Source: an uncultured Roseibium sp. (GTDB lineage Bacteria; Pseudomonadota; Alphaproteobacteria; Rhizobiales; Stappiaceae). From it: a stretch of 64,000 nt of DNA. Of this stretch, positions 45,956 through 53,463 are shown piece by piece. The stretch lies in contig NZ_CANMFD010000001.1 in assembly GCF_947496995.1 (NCBI RefSeq), positions 1,608,692-1,672,691 of the forward strand, read 5' to 3'. The position numbers and the translations under genes were made by a program. The notes under the pieces were generated by a model. That model searched no databases and was not told the origin of the DNA. It saw only the letters and a list, made by a program, of their open reading frames with translations. Position 1 is the first letter of the stretch; every line of letters starts with the position of its first letter.

Positions 45956-46027
45956 ATGGCGCCTGCCGTGGTCAGGCCAATGCTCCTCGCCGAGCCGGTG
46001 ACGAGAGCGGACTTTCATGTCGTGTAA
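45956..46027 (+). CDS. Candidate 23-codon small ORF
   Basis: ATG-start frame of 23 codons (MAPAVVRPMLLAEPVTRADFHVV) with AGG six bases upstream and a CRP-like palindrome just ahead of it. It lies between yjbQ and the LecA-like gene on the plus strand. Too short for any family comparison; could be a leader peptide, a small protein or a chance frame. Confidence 0.25.
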   Translation: MAPAVVRPMLLAEPVTRADFHVV

Positions 46028-46061
46028 CGGATGTCGATTGAAAGTTGAGGGGAAGTTGATC

Positions 46062-46502
46062 TCAGCGCATGGAAACGCAGACCCGGATCGCACCGGCATT
46101 GTCCCACAGGGCAATATCCTTGTCGTTGATCCGGAAGGCGTAGACTCCGGCGGGATCTCCGGCATTGACGGCAAGCGCCGCGAATTCGGCGAAAGGAACG
46201 ATCCTCCCGGCCTGGTCGCGCACCAGCATCTCACCGAAGGCGTAGGCCTGATCGTATTTGTATCCGAACAGCGGACCGAGTTTGCGAGCCCCCTGACCGG
46301 AATAGCCGCGCGGGCCGACGGCTGCGGCGTGACCGTTGATCACGCTCCAGCTTCCCGAATAGCCGATCTTGTCGATCCTGCCTTCGGGCAGGGACATCTG
46401 CTGCCATCCCTTTTTTGCCTGAACATCGACGCAGTGATCCGCGGCAAGGGCGGCCGATGGGAAAACCATTAGCAGAAACAGGGCGAAACGGGCAGGTGCC
46501 AT
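46062..46502 (-). CDS. Secreted LecA/PA-IL-like protein
   Basis: A 146-residue protein with a signal peptide (ARFALFLLMVFPSAALA). The mature part resembles the PA-IL lectin fold: GYSGSWSVINGHAAAVGPRG, then FGEMLVRDQAGR, VNAGDPAGVYAFRIND and LWDNAGAIRV, where the Asp-Asn segments would bind the Ca2+ ion that holds galactose in LecA. This likeness is by eye and moderate. If real, it would be a small periplasmic or secreted sugar-binding protein. The start is the ATG at 46502, because the signal peptide begins there; no strong Shine-Dalgarno is seen. Confidence 0.55.
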   Translation of the reverse strand: MAPARFALFLLMVFPSAALAADHCVDVQAKKGWQQMSLPEGRIDKIGYSGSWSVINGHAAAVGPRGYSGQGARKLGPLFGYKYDQAYAFGEMLVRDQAGRIVPFAEFAALAVNAGDPAGVYAFRINDKDIALWDNAGAIRVCVSMR

Positions 46503-46591
46503 GAGTGGGTCCGAAGTGATGCTTTTCGGCAAGAAGACAGCAGTGCAACCGCCTCGTCAAGGTTTCCCGGGGAGGGCAGGCGGCGTCTCAC

Positions 46592-46678
46592 GCAAGCCTC
46601 ACACAGGCTTGCCTTGCAAGTCTGGGGTCGAGAACCCACATTCTCCTTTGAACGATGAGGGTCGTTCCTCCCCAGACT
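46592..46678. ncRNA. Structured intergenic segment, possible RNA
   Basis: An 87-base stretch contains two perfect stems: GCAAGCCT (46592-46599) with AGGCTTGC (46605-46612), loop CACAC; and AGTCTGGGG (46619-46627) with CCCCAGACT (46670-46678), enclosing a 42-base interior that itself has AACGA/TCGTT. No reading frame with a ribosome-binding site overlaps it. It lies between the divergent ends of a secreted-protein gene and a YdcH gene. It may be a small RNA, a tandem terminator or a protein site; I cannot assign it to a known RNA family. Confidence 0.4.
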
Positions 46679-46798
46679 GGCGCCCGGCTTTTTCCAAGCT
46701 GCGGCGCCTTCTTTTTACGGCTATCCTGTTCCTCCCGGCGCCCGCGAGACTCGACTAAACGGGGGCGGACGGGAAACCGTGTCGCTTGCGACAGGGTG

Positions 46799-46829
46799 GC
46801 CCGCGCCGCCGGACGGGGGCGACGCGGGC
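46799..46829 (-). terminator. GC-rich hairpin after the ydcH-like gene
   Basis: GCCCGCG (46799-46805) and CGCGGGC (46823-46829) pair with a 17-base loop, 28 bases after the stop of the YdcH-like gene on the minus strand. No T-tract follows. A second small hairpin, TGTCGC/GCGACA, lies just beyond at 46780-46793. Confidence 0.45.
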
Positions 46830-46856
46830 TCTAACACCGGCCTGAAAAGGAGGGGC

Positions 46857-47111
46857 TCAGGACGCGGTGTTAGCCGCAGCCGCCAAAAGGGCGGCGATCT
46901 GATCTTTCAGGAGCAGGCGTTTTTTCTTCAGCTCTTCCAGAGCCTCGTCGGACGCAGGTTCCACGTCCGTTTCGATGCGATGCACTTCCCGGTTCACGGT
47001 GTGATATTCGTCGGCAAGCCGTGCGAAATGGGCATCGTTGGTCTTCAGGGCGTGCAGCGTTTCGGCCGCTTCAGGAAATTCTTCATGCAGTTCGTGGGGA
47101 ACGTGGCTCAT
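46857..47111 (-). CDS. YdcH/DUF465 family small protein
   Basis: An 84-residue helical protein. MSHVPHELHEEFPEAAETLHALKTNDAHFARLADEYHTVNREVHRIE is the classical YdcH/DUF465 pattern: two antiparallel helices of about 25 residues each, soluble, function unknown. GGAGG lies six bases before the ATG at 47111. Located alone between hairpins, facing the VOC gene's promoter region. Confidence 0.9.
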   Translation of the reverse strand: MSHVPHELHEEFPEAAETLHALKTNDAHFARLADEYHTVNREVHRIETDVEPASDEALEELKKKRLLLKDQIAALLAAAANTAS

Positions 47112-47346
47112 TATTGCCTCCTTATGAGATCCCCAAATTGCCGTTTGCCGGTGCAATCCACCTTGAGACAGATCAATCGCAGAGCAATCGCTTTCCTGAT
47201 TTTTTCAATCGCCGCAAGAACCTCGGTGCCCGCGTGCGCACGTCTAAGGGGATCGGCTCTCCTGCCATGTGACGGATTTCTCGGGCGGGGCGAACTTCAT
47301 AGCTGCCGATTTTCCAGTGCTTTAAAACGCAACTGACTGTCACTAT

Positions 47347-47366
47347 CCTGACAGAAGGCTGTCAGG
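47347..47366. promoter_or_regulatory. Palindromic operator candidate upstream of VOC gene
   Basis: CCTGACAG-AAGG-CTGTCAGG is a perfect 20-base palindrome 49 bases before the VOC start codon. A WYL-type regulator is the next gene downstream. The TGACAG-N4-CTGTCA core is a typical dimer site, so it is probably bound by that regulator. Confidence 0.6.
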
Positions 47367-47414
47367 AGGGCCTTGCTATGGTGATGCGCATTGCAGCACC
47401 AAAGGAGACTTTGC

Positions 47415-47786
47415 ATGACCTTCATTCCCGATAACTTCACCATATGGATGGAGATTCCGGTCCTGGATCTGGACAAGGCGATTGCGTTCTATAACGACGT
47501 TTTCCAGACGGAACTTGTCCGTGTCACCGACATGGGCCCGGATGAATTTGCGATGTTCCCGGTCAAGAACGGTGGCACGGCCGGGCATCTCTATCCCGGC
47601 AAGCCCCCGGAAAAAGGCACCGGATCGACCATTCATCTTGCCTGTCCGGATGGCCTCGAATCGACGATGGAACGTTTCGCCAGGGCCGGAGGAGAGGTTA
47701 TTTCCGATCCCGTCGCAATTCCCGCAGGCCGGTTTGCCTACGGGATTGATCCTGACGGCAATTCCATCGGCATGTTCGCGCCTTAA
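47415..47786 (+). CDS. VOC family protein
   Basis: A 123-residue glyoxalase/bleomycin-resistance/dioxygenase-fold protein. It starts WMEIPVLDLDKAIAFYNDVFQTEL and ends YGIDPDGNSIGMF, the usual metal-dependent hydrolase-like half-motif pairs. AAAGGAG lies seven bases before ATG 47415. The preceding palindrome and the downstream WYL-type regulator make a regulated pair. Its stop codon TAA falls within the left arm of an inverted-repeat element, so the gene end was shaped by it. Confidence 0.88.
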   Translation: MTFIPDNFTIWMEIPVLDLDKAIAFYNDVFQTELVRVTDMGPDEFAMFPVKNGGTAGHLYPGKPPEKGTGSTIHLACPDGLESTMERFARAGGEVISDPVAIPAGRFAYGIDPDGNSIGMFAP

Positions 47787-47969
47787 GGTCTGTGGACGAT
47801 CAGGATTTGGTCGAGGTTTGTATGCAAAACGCCCAGGTCAAGAAGCAAGGTCGCCGGAAGGGTGTTCCCTTTCAAGACATTGCGACGCCGAAATCGGCGT
47901 TTTGCGCCAAATCTCTTCGAAATCCGGCTCACGCCGCGACCCAGACCTGATTGTTCACAGACCCTAAGG
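47781..47969. mobile_element. MITE-like inverted-repeat element
   Basis: Two arms of 36 bases, 47781-47816 and 47934-47969, are inverted copies matching at 29 of 36 positions, beginning CCTTA and GGTCTGTG. Between them lie an inner perfect pair GCAAAACGCC (47824-47833) and GGCGTTTTGC (47896-47905) and a hairpin ACGCCG-AAAT-CGGCGT followed by TTTT. The left arm includes the stop codon of the VOC gene and the right arm ends in the AAGG of the Shine-Dalgarno of the next gene. No transposase is encoded. It could instead be a large regulatory hairpin. Confidence 0.6.
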
Positions 47970-47979
47970 AGCCCGCATC

Positions 47980-48681
47980 ATGAGACGTGCCGACCGCCTC
48001 TTCCAGATCGTGCAGCATCTGCGCGGCGGCCGGCTTGTCCGGGCGCGTCAGCTCTCCGAATGGCTGGAAGTGTCCGAGCGGACCGTCTATCGCGATATTG
48101 CCGACCTGCAGGCTTCCGGCGTTCCCATCGAAGGGGCCGCCGGGGTCGGCTACATCATGCGCGACGGCTATGATCTGCCGCCTCTCATGTTCTCCCGCGA
48201 CGAAGTGGTCGCATTGCTCGCCGGTGCGCGTCTGATCCGCGCGTGGGGCGGAGCGGCGATGGCCCGGGCCGCCGAAGAGGCGATGATCAAGATCGATGCG
48301 GTCCTGCCGGAAAGAATGCGTGTGCGCCACAACGAGGTGGAGATCCACGCGGTCGCATCGGAAATGACCCAGGAGGTCCGGGCGTATATCGATTTCCTCG
48401 AAGCGGCGGCGGATGCCCGCAAACGTCTGTCCATCGCCTATTGCGACGGGAAGGGCGATGCATCCACCCGGGTGGTTCGTCCGCTGGGCCTGTGGTTCTG
48501 GGGCAAGGTCTGGACGCTGGTCGCATGGTGCGAACTGCGCGAGGATTTCCGCATGTTCCGCCTGGACCGCATTTCCGAAATCCGCGAGACGGGGGACAGG
48601 TTCTCCAGGGAACCGGGCAAATCCCTGAAGGATTTTTACTGCCTGATGGAAGAAGAAGGCTACCAGGGAACGCGGAACTGA
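47980..48681 (+). CDS. HTH_11/WYL-domain regulator (YafY type)
   Basis: A 233-residue regulator. The N-terminal HTH_11 domain (ADRLFQIVQHLRGGRLVRARQLSEWLEVSERTVYRDIADLQ) precedes a WYL ligand-binding domain (RLSIAYCDGKGDASTRVVRPLGLWFWGKVWTLVAWCELREDFRMFRLDRI). AAGGAG, formed at the end of the inverted-repeat element, lies before the ATG. WYL proteins respond to small ligands or nucleic acids. It probably controls the VOC gene through the palindrome at 47347. Confidence 0.93.
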   Translation: MRRADRLFQIVQHLRGGRLVRARQLSEWLEVSERTVYRDIADLQASGVPIEGAAGVGYIMRDGYDLPPLMFSRDEVVALLAGARLIRAWGGAAMARAAEEAMIKIDAVLPERMRVRHNEVEIHAVASEMTQEVRAYIDFLEAAADARKRLSIAYCDGKGDASTRVVRPLGLWFWGKVWTLVAWCELREDFRMFRLDRISEIRETGDRFSREPGKSLKDFYCLMEEEGYQGTRN

Positions 48682-48708
48682 CCTTTCCGGTCCGGCAGGG
48701 GCCGGTGG

Positions 48709-49458
48709 TCAGTGCAGCGCCGCATACCCGCTGCCGAATATCTCGCGCAGCAGCTTGCGTTTCATGGCGCGGGCATAGTCGTCATAATCCTCCGCCACCT
48801 CGATGAACGCGCCGGGACCCCTGAGCACATTGTTCCGGTAATAGCTGACCGGGGCGGTGTCCTGACCGGCAACAACGAGGCCATTGACGGTAATGTCCGA
48901 AAAATCGAAGGCGCGATAGGCGCTCTGCGGGCCGAAGCCTTCGTTGTTGATACCGTCGCCGGCGATATCGACCACCTTGCGGTCGCACGGCTCCGGCGCT
49001 TCCCGCATCCGCACGGAGGCATATCCGAGGGCGTAGCCGATAGCGGTCGGAAATTCGGTGTAGCCCCTGCTGGATCCGCGCAGGGTGGCCGCGGCCTTTT
49101 CGGCGCTTTGCGTATCGACAAGCTTCTGCCAGCCGAGCTGCAGCAGTTGCTGATATCTGCCGCTCCACTCGAAGCTCGTCACCCAGATACCGCCGACGGC
49201 CTCGATCGCCCCCACCACGTCCGGGTCCTCAAGCGCGTTCGCAAGACCGTTGAGCTGAAGATCATGTTCGCGCGCATCGACGCTCGCCGAACCGTCCATG
49301 GCAAGCACCAGCGCAAGGGAACAGGGGGCGGCGCGTGCAGGTGTCCAGGGTGTTGCCAGACAGAGGACTGTCAAAAGGAGGGCGGCACTTGTCAGCATTC
49401 CTGAAGACTGCGACATGTCCGGTCGTGGCAGGTTCGGCATCCGAATGCGGCGATGCAT
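48709..49458 (-). CDS. DUF1194 protein with VWA-type domain
   Basis: A 249-residue secreted protein. A signal peptide (LTSAALLLTVLCLATPWTPARAA) precedes a VWA-like domain whose MIDAS motif reads MDGSASVDAREHDLQ (D-x-S-x-S); the end carries a conserved HAGDGINNEG-like segment (here IAGDGINNEG). DUF1194 proteins are secreted and of unknown function. GGGGA six bases before ATG 49458 supports the start. The frame stays open upstream, but that stretch is antisense to the GH32-like gene. Confidence 0.85.
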   Translation of the reverse strand: MHRRIRMPNLPRPDMSQSSGMLTSAALLLTVLCLATPWTPARAAPCSLALVLAMDGSASVDAREHDLQLNGLANALEDPDVVGAIEAVGGIWVTSFEWSGRYQQLLQLGWQKLVDTQSAEKAAATLRGSSRGYTEFPTAIGYALGYASVRMREAPEPCDRKVVDIAGDGINNEGFGPQSAYRAFDFSDITVNGLVVAGQDTAPVSYYRNNVLRGPGAFIEVAEDYDDYARAMKRKLLREIFGSGYAALH

Positions 49459-49608
49459 ATGATATCCCCAAGGCTGCCGCTGCAGGTTAACGGTATGGCG
49501 CGCCGCATGCAAAGAGGAGCGTGCCATAAAGGCGACGTTAAATGCTGCAATGCAAATTAATGGGCCACAGGACTTGAACGAACGGATACAACTGGGCAGG
49601 GTTGGAGC

Positions 49609-51147
49609 ATGTACGCATCCCACGGATTTCTGAGGTCTGACATCGGCGACGTCGATGTCGTTTATCATGATGGCCTCTTTCATCTCTTTCATCTGGTTCT
49701 GCCCAATCACGATTTCATCGCCCATGCGGTCAGTCCCGACGGCATGACCTGGCGCCGGGTCAAGAACGCGCTTTTTGTCGGTGAGCCCGGTGCCTGGGAC
49801 GACGACATGCTGTGGACCATGCATGTGACCGCCGATCCCGATCGTCCGGGGGAATGGCGCATGTTCTATACGGGTCTCGCGCGCTCCGAATTCGGGCGTG
49901 TCCAGCGCGTCGGTCTTGCGCGCTCGAAGGATCTTTACCATTGGGAGCGCTGCAACGGCGGAGCCTATCCCCTTGAAATTCCCGCACCGCATTACGAAAG
50001 CTCGATCGATGAGGGCCGCCACTGGGTCAGCTTTCGCGATCCGTTCTTCTATCATGACAGCGAGACCGGAGAGCGGCTGTTGCTGAATTCGGCGCGGGTG
50101 AAGGACGGGCCGGTTATCCGCCGCGGCTGCGTGGGTCTTGCCCGCGAGACAACGGCGGACAAGTTCAGCTTCGAGGCCCCCTTGCACCGTCCGGGCCTTT
50201 ACGATGACGTCGAGGTGCCGAATCTTTTCAAGCTCGACGACCGCTATTACCTCCTCGGGTCGATCCGCGAGGACACCAAGATCCACTACTGGTATGCCAA
50301 TTCCATAGAGGGGCCTTACGAGAATTTCTTCGACAACGTGATCCTGCCGTCGGGCAATTATGCCGGCCGGATCTGCCGGGCCGATGGCGACCTGCTGCTC
50401 TTCAACTTCTTTTCCAAGACGGAAAATGTCCACGGACGCGAAACGGTCAAGAAGCTGCTGCCCCCGCCGAAGCGGCTGGTGAGCGACAAGGCGGGCCGGC
50501 TCAAGGTCAAATCCTATTCGGGCTTCGACGCTCTGGTGACCCACCGCGAAAGCGTGACGGCGTCCTATCAGTGCAAGACGCTCTACGGAAACCCCCACGC
50601 CTCCGCGATAGACCGTGCGGACGGCCTGCATCTGTCGTGCAAGAGCGGCTATGAAGCTTTCCTTTTGCCCGGAAAACACGAGGATTTCCGTCTGCGGACG
50701 CAGTTGATGCTGGAAGGGTCGGGCAAGACCGGGCTGGTGCTGCGCATGAACGAGGAAGGCGACGGCTATTACCTGTCCCTCGACCTGATCAACGGCATGG
50801 CGCAGATGCGGGCCTGGGGGGCCAACCCGACGCCTGAATTCGAACACGCCTTCCGCTTCGATCCGCTTCAGGACGCAAGTTTCCGCGGCGGCGGTCATGG
50901 CCCATGGCAGATCGAGGTCGTCGCCCACGGTCTCTACATCGAGTTTTCCATCGACGGCCATGTGGTGCTCAGCCTCGTTGACGACGCTTTCACCGAAGGA
51001 GGCGTCGGCTTCTACACCGAAAGCGCCGCCGTCTGCCTGAAGGATCTCGAAATAGGAACCTTGCGGCGTCCGGTCACCGAGGACACCGCCGCGCAGGTCT
51101 ACACCACGACCTATGTCGCCCCCGAAGAGGAGGTGGAAGGACTGTGA
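49609..51147 (+). CDS. GH32-like glycoside hydrolase (beta-fructosidase type)
   Basis: A 512-residue protein. The N-terminal five-bladed-propeller part shows a leading acidic motif (RSDIGDVDVVYHDGLFHLFHL), an RDP motif (VSFRDPFFYHD) and a glutamate in DDVEVPNLFKLDDRYYLLG, the three carboxylates arranged as in GH32/68 enzymes. The C-terminal 180 residues form a beta-sandwich with RMNEEGDGYYLSLDLINGMAQ and IEFSIDGHVVLSLVDD, also GH32-like. It has no signal peptide, so it acts in the cytoplasm. It overlaps the phosphatase start by 4 bases, so the three genes are one operon. The substrate may be mannosylfructose, by context only. Confidence 0.7.
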   Translation: MYASHGFLRSDIGDVDVVYHDGLFHLFHLVLPNHDFIAHAVSPDGMTWRRVKNALFVGEPGAWDDDMLWTMHVTADPDRPGEWRMFYTGLARSEFGRVQRVGLARSKDLYHWERCNGGAYPLEIPAPHYESSIDEGRHWVSFRDPFFYHDSETGERLLLNSARVKDGPVIRRGCVGLARETTADKFSFEAPLHRPGLYDDVEVPNLFKLDDRYYLLGSIREDTKIHYWYANSIEGPYENFFDNVILPSGNYAGRICRADGDLLLFNFFSKTENVHGRETVKKLLPPPKRLVSDKAGRLKVKSYSGFDALVTHRESVTASYQCKTLYGNPHASAIDRADGLHLSCKSGYEAFLLPGKHEDFRLRTQLMLEGSGKTGLVLRMNEEGDGYYLSLDLINGMAQMRAWGANPTPEFEHAFRFDPLQDASFRGGGHGPWQIEVVAHGLYIEFSIDGHVVLSLVDDAFTEGGVGFYTESAAVCLKDLEIGTLRRPVTEDTAAQVYTTTYVAPEEEVEGL

Positions 51148-51893
51148 ACGGCAAAACCGGCAGTCCGCAGCCCTGGCTTCTGGTCAGCGATATCGACGAT
51201 ACGCTGACCGGAAACCGGGAAGACCTGAACCGGCTCTGGCAATCGCTCAAGCTGCGGCACGAAGGCTGCAAGCTGGCCCTGAACTCAAGCCGTCCGGCGG
51301 TCAGCGTCGACAGGACGCTGGCGGAGTATTTTCCGGCGGACTTTGCAGCCGACGCGATCATCACCGGTTTGGGAACCGAAATCCGGCTGGGCCGTTATCT
51401 GTTGGAGAGCTGGCAGAAGCAATTCCTCGACTGGCCGGACAAGGATGTTCGCAGGCTGGTCATGGAACTTGGATTTTCGCCGCATGCCGACATTTTCCAG
51501 ACGGAAGGGAAAGCCAGCTTTGCCGTTCCGGGGAAGCTGGAGGTGGAACGGATACTGGAACGTCTGGAAAAGGAACGCATCCCGCTTAAATATATATACT
51601 CAGGTGCGAGCGATCTCGACATTCTCGCGCCCGGTGCCGGTAAGGACGCTGCCATGCGCCACCTTGCGGATCATCTCGCAATCCCGATGGAACACACGGT
51701 GGCGGCGGGGGACTCAGGCAACGACCTGGCCCTCTTCGAAGCAGCTGGCAGGGCGATCGCCGTCGGCAATGCGCGTGAGGAACTCCTCGCCGCGATGCCG
51801 CGCGAGAAAACCTACCGTGCGAGCGCGAATCATGCTGCCGGGGTCCTCGAGGGGCTGATAGAATTGGGAATGCTGCAGCAAGCAGCAACCTGA
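51144..51893 (+). CDS. mfppB: Mannosylfructose-phosphate phosphatase (HAD, MfppB-like)
   Basis: A 249-residue HAD-superfamily hydrolase of the sucrose-phosphate-phosphatase group. Motif I is LLVSDIDDTLTG, the motif IV aspartates are in VAAGDSGNDLALFE and a cap domain lies between. Start GTG 51144 overlaps the stop of the preceding gene, so translation is coupled. The downstream gene is a MfpsA-like synthase. In Agrobacterium, MfppB removes the phosphate from mannosylfructose-6-phosphate. Sucrose-6-phosphate is the alternative substrate. Confidence 0.78.
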   Translation: MNGKTGSPQPWLLVSDIDDTLTGNREDLNRLWQSLKLRHEGCKLALNSSRPAVSVDRTLAEYFPADFAADAIITGLGTEIRLGRYLLESWQKQFLDWPDKDVRRLVMELGFSPHADIFQTEGKASFAVPGKLEVERILERLEKERIPLKYIYSGASDLDILAPGAGKDAAMRHLADHLAIPMEHTVAAGDSGNDLALFEAAGRAIAVGNAREELLAAMPREKTYRASANHAAGVLEGLIELGMLQQAAT

Positions 51894-51959
51894 ACGACAC
51901 GAGCCAAACTGAAAGCCTGGGAAGACGGAGAACTAAACACGTAAAAAAGGTTGGACCAC

Positions 51960-53255
51960 ATGAACAAGCACAACATCGGATCACTCCTGATGATTTCGCT
52001 GCACGGCTATGTCGCCGGGACACCCGAACTGGGAAAACCGGACACGGGCGGCCAGGTGGTTTTCGTGCTGGAGCTTGCCAAGCGGTTTGCCCGGCTCGGC
52101 TACCGGGTCGATGTCATGACGCGTCAGTTCGAGGGCCAGCCGGCCGAGGATATCGTCAATGACAACCTGCGCGTTGTGCGCGTGCCATTCGGTGGCGAGG
52201 ATTTCATCCGCAAGGAGGACATGCACGACTGGTACGGCGACTTTGTCACCAACGCGCTTGCCATGATCCGTCACCGCAACATTCACTACGACGTCATCAA
52301 CAGCCACTACTGGGACGCGGGCGTCGCCGGTCAGAAGATCGCCGAGGAACTGCAGATCCCCCACATCCACACGCCGCACTCTCTTGGCTGGTGGAAACGG
52401 CACGACATGGTCGGGGCCGGTGAAGAGGAGATGGCGGGTTACCGCTTCGACGAACGGATCCAGAAGGAATTCGTGCTCTACCGCAACTGCGATCACGTCA
52501 TTGCGACGACCGAGCAGCAGACCGATCTGATCATCGAGCAATACCAGCTTCCCAGAGAACACATCACCATGATCCCGCCGGGTATCGACGAGGGCAGGTT
52601 CACGCCGTCGACGCCGGACAGGGTGGCCGCGGCGCGGCTGAAGCACGATATCCGCGAGACGGATATCTACGTCGTCGGCCGGGCGGCGGAAAACAAGGGC
52701 TACGACCTCATCATCGAAAGCCTGCCGCACCTTCTCAAACTGCAGCCCGATGCGCGCCTGGTGCTGGCGGCGGGGGCAAATTCCGACAGCGATATCGCGC
52801 TCCTCAACCAGTGGAAGCAGGTTGCCTCCGACATGGGCGTTTCGGACGCCATAAGCTGGCGCGGCTACGTGGAAGATGACGACCTGGCCGATTTCTACCG
52901 CGCGCCGGGCATCTTCGCCTTGCCCTCCCGCTACGAGCCCTTCGGCATGACGGCGGTGGAGGCGATGGCCTGCGGCACGCCGACGGTCGTCACCGTCCAT
53001 GGCGGTCTACACGAGCAGATCGAGTTCGGCCGCCACGCCCTGGTCGCCGACCCCAAGCGGCCGGAAGAGTTCGCCGCCATGCTCAACATGCCGATGCAAT
53101 ATCCCTGGCTGCGCGACACACTGGCCGTGGAAGGCGCCCGCTTCGCCCGCCGCTCCTTCGGCTGGACCGGCATTGCCCGCCGCACCCTGCAGGTCTTCGA
53201 ACACTTCAAGGGCCGCTACGACGATCTGCAGACGGAGGAACTGGTGGCGCTGTAG
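51960..53255 (+). CDS. mfpsA: Mannosylfructose-phosphate synthase (MfpsA-like GT4)
   Basis: A 431-residue GT-B glycosyltransferase of the sucrose-phosphate-synthase group. LHGYVAGTPELGKPDTGGQVVFVLELA, INSHYWDAGVAGQKIAEELQIPHIHTPHSLGWWKRHD and FALPSRYEPFGMTAVEAMACGTPTVVT are visible. The HYWDAGVAGQ and HTPHSLGWWK forms match Agrobacterium MfpsA, as I remember it, better than cyanobacterial or plant sucrose-phosphate synthases. It would join GDP-mannose and fructose-6-phosphate to mannosylfructose-phosphate, a compatible solute precursor. Sits 66 bases after the phosphatase. Confidence 0.75.
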   Translation: MNKHNIGSLLMISLHGYVAGTPELGKPDTGGQVVFVLELAKRFARLGYRVDVMTRQFEGQPAEDIVNDNLRVVRVPFGGEDFIRKEDMHDWYGDFVTNALAMIRHRNIHYDVINSHYWDAGVAGQKIAEELQIPHIHTPHSLGWWKRHDMVGAGEEEMAGYRFDERIQKEFVLYRNCDHVIATTEQQTDLIIEQYQLPREHITMIPPGIDEGRFTPSTPDRVAAARLKHDIRETDIYVVGRAAENKGYDLIIESLPHLLKLQPDARLVLAAGANSDSDIALLNQWKQVASDMGVSDAISWRGYVEDDDLADFYRAPGIFALPSRYEPFGMTAVEAMACGTPTVVTVHGGLHEQIEFGRHALVADPKRPEEFAAMLNMPMQYPWLRDTLAVEGARFARRSFGWTGIARRTLQVFEHFKGRYDDLQTEELVAL

Positions 53256-53344
53256 GACTCATGGCCTTCAGTTGCGGGAACGACTGTCCGGTCAAGCGAG
53301 AACTGGCGCGCAGCAGCGTCTTCGCCTCTCTCTCACTCTCGGTT

Positions 53345-53463
53345 GTCGTCCCCGCGAAGGCGGGGACCCAGTAACCTGCCGCCTTAGTTTTGTATTCCAT
53401 CCCCGACAACACGGAGTTCTGGATCCCGGTCTTGCCGCTGCGCGGCAAACCGGGATGACAAGT
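53345..53463 (+). repeat. Composite REP-like element with two hairpins
   Basis: GTCCCCGC-GAAG-GCGGGGAC at 53348-53367 is a perfect 8-bp hairpin; further right ATCCCGGT (53423-53430) pairs with ACCGGGAT (53449-53456), with an inner stem TTGCCG/CGGCAA. The second hairpin shares its ATCCCGG...CCGGGAT frame with the repeats at 28.6-29.2 kb. It sits between a native operon and an accessory patch. Confidence 0.8.

Noticed and set aside
49459..50961. Extension of the DUF1194 frame opposite the GH32-like gene
   Set aside because: Signal peptide and ribosome-binding site fit the 49458 start; the extension is antisense to a clear coding region.
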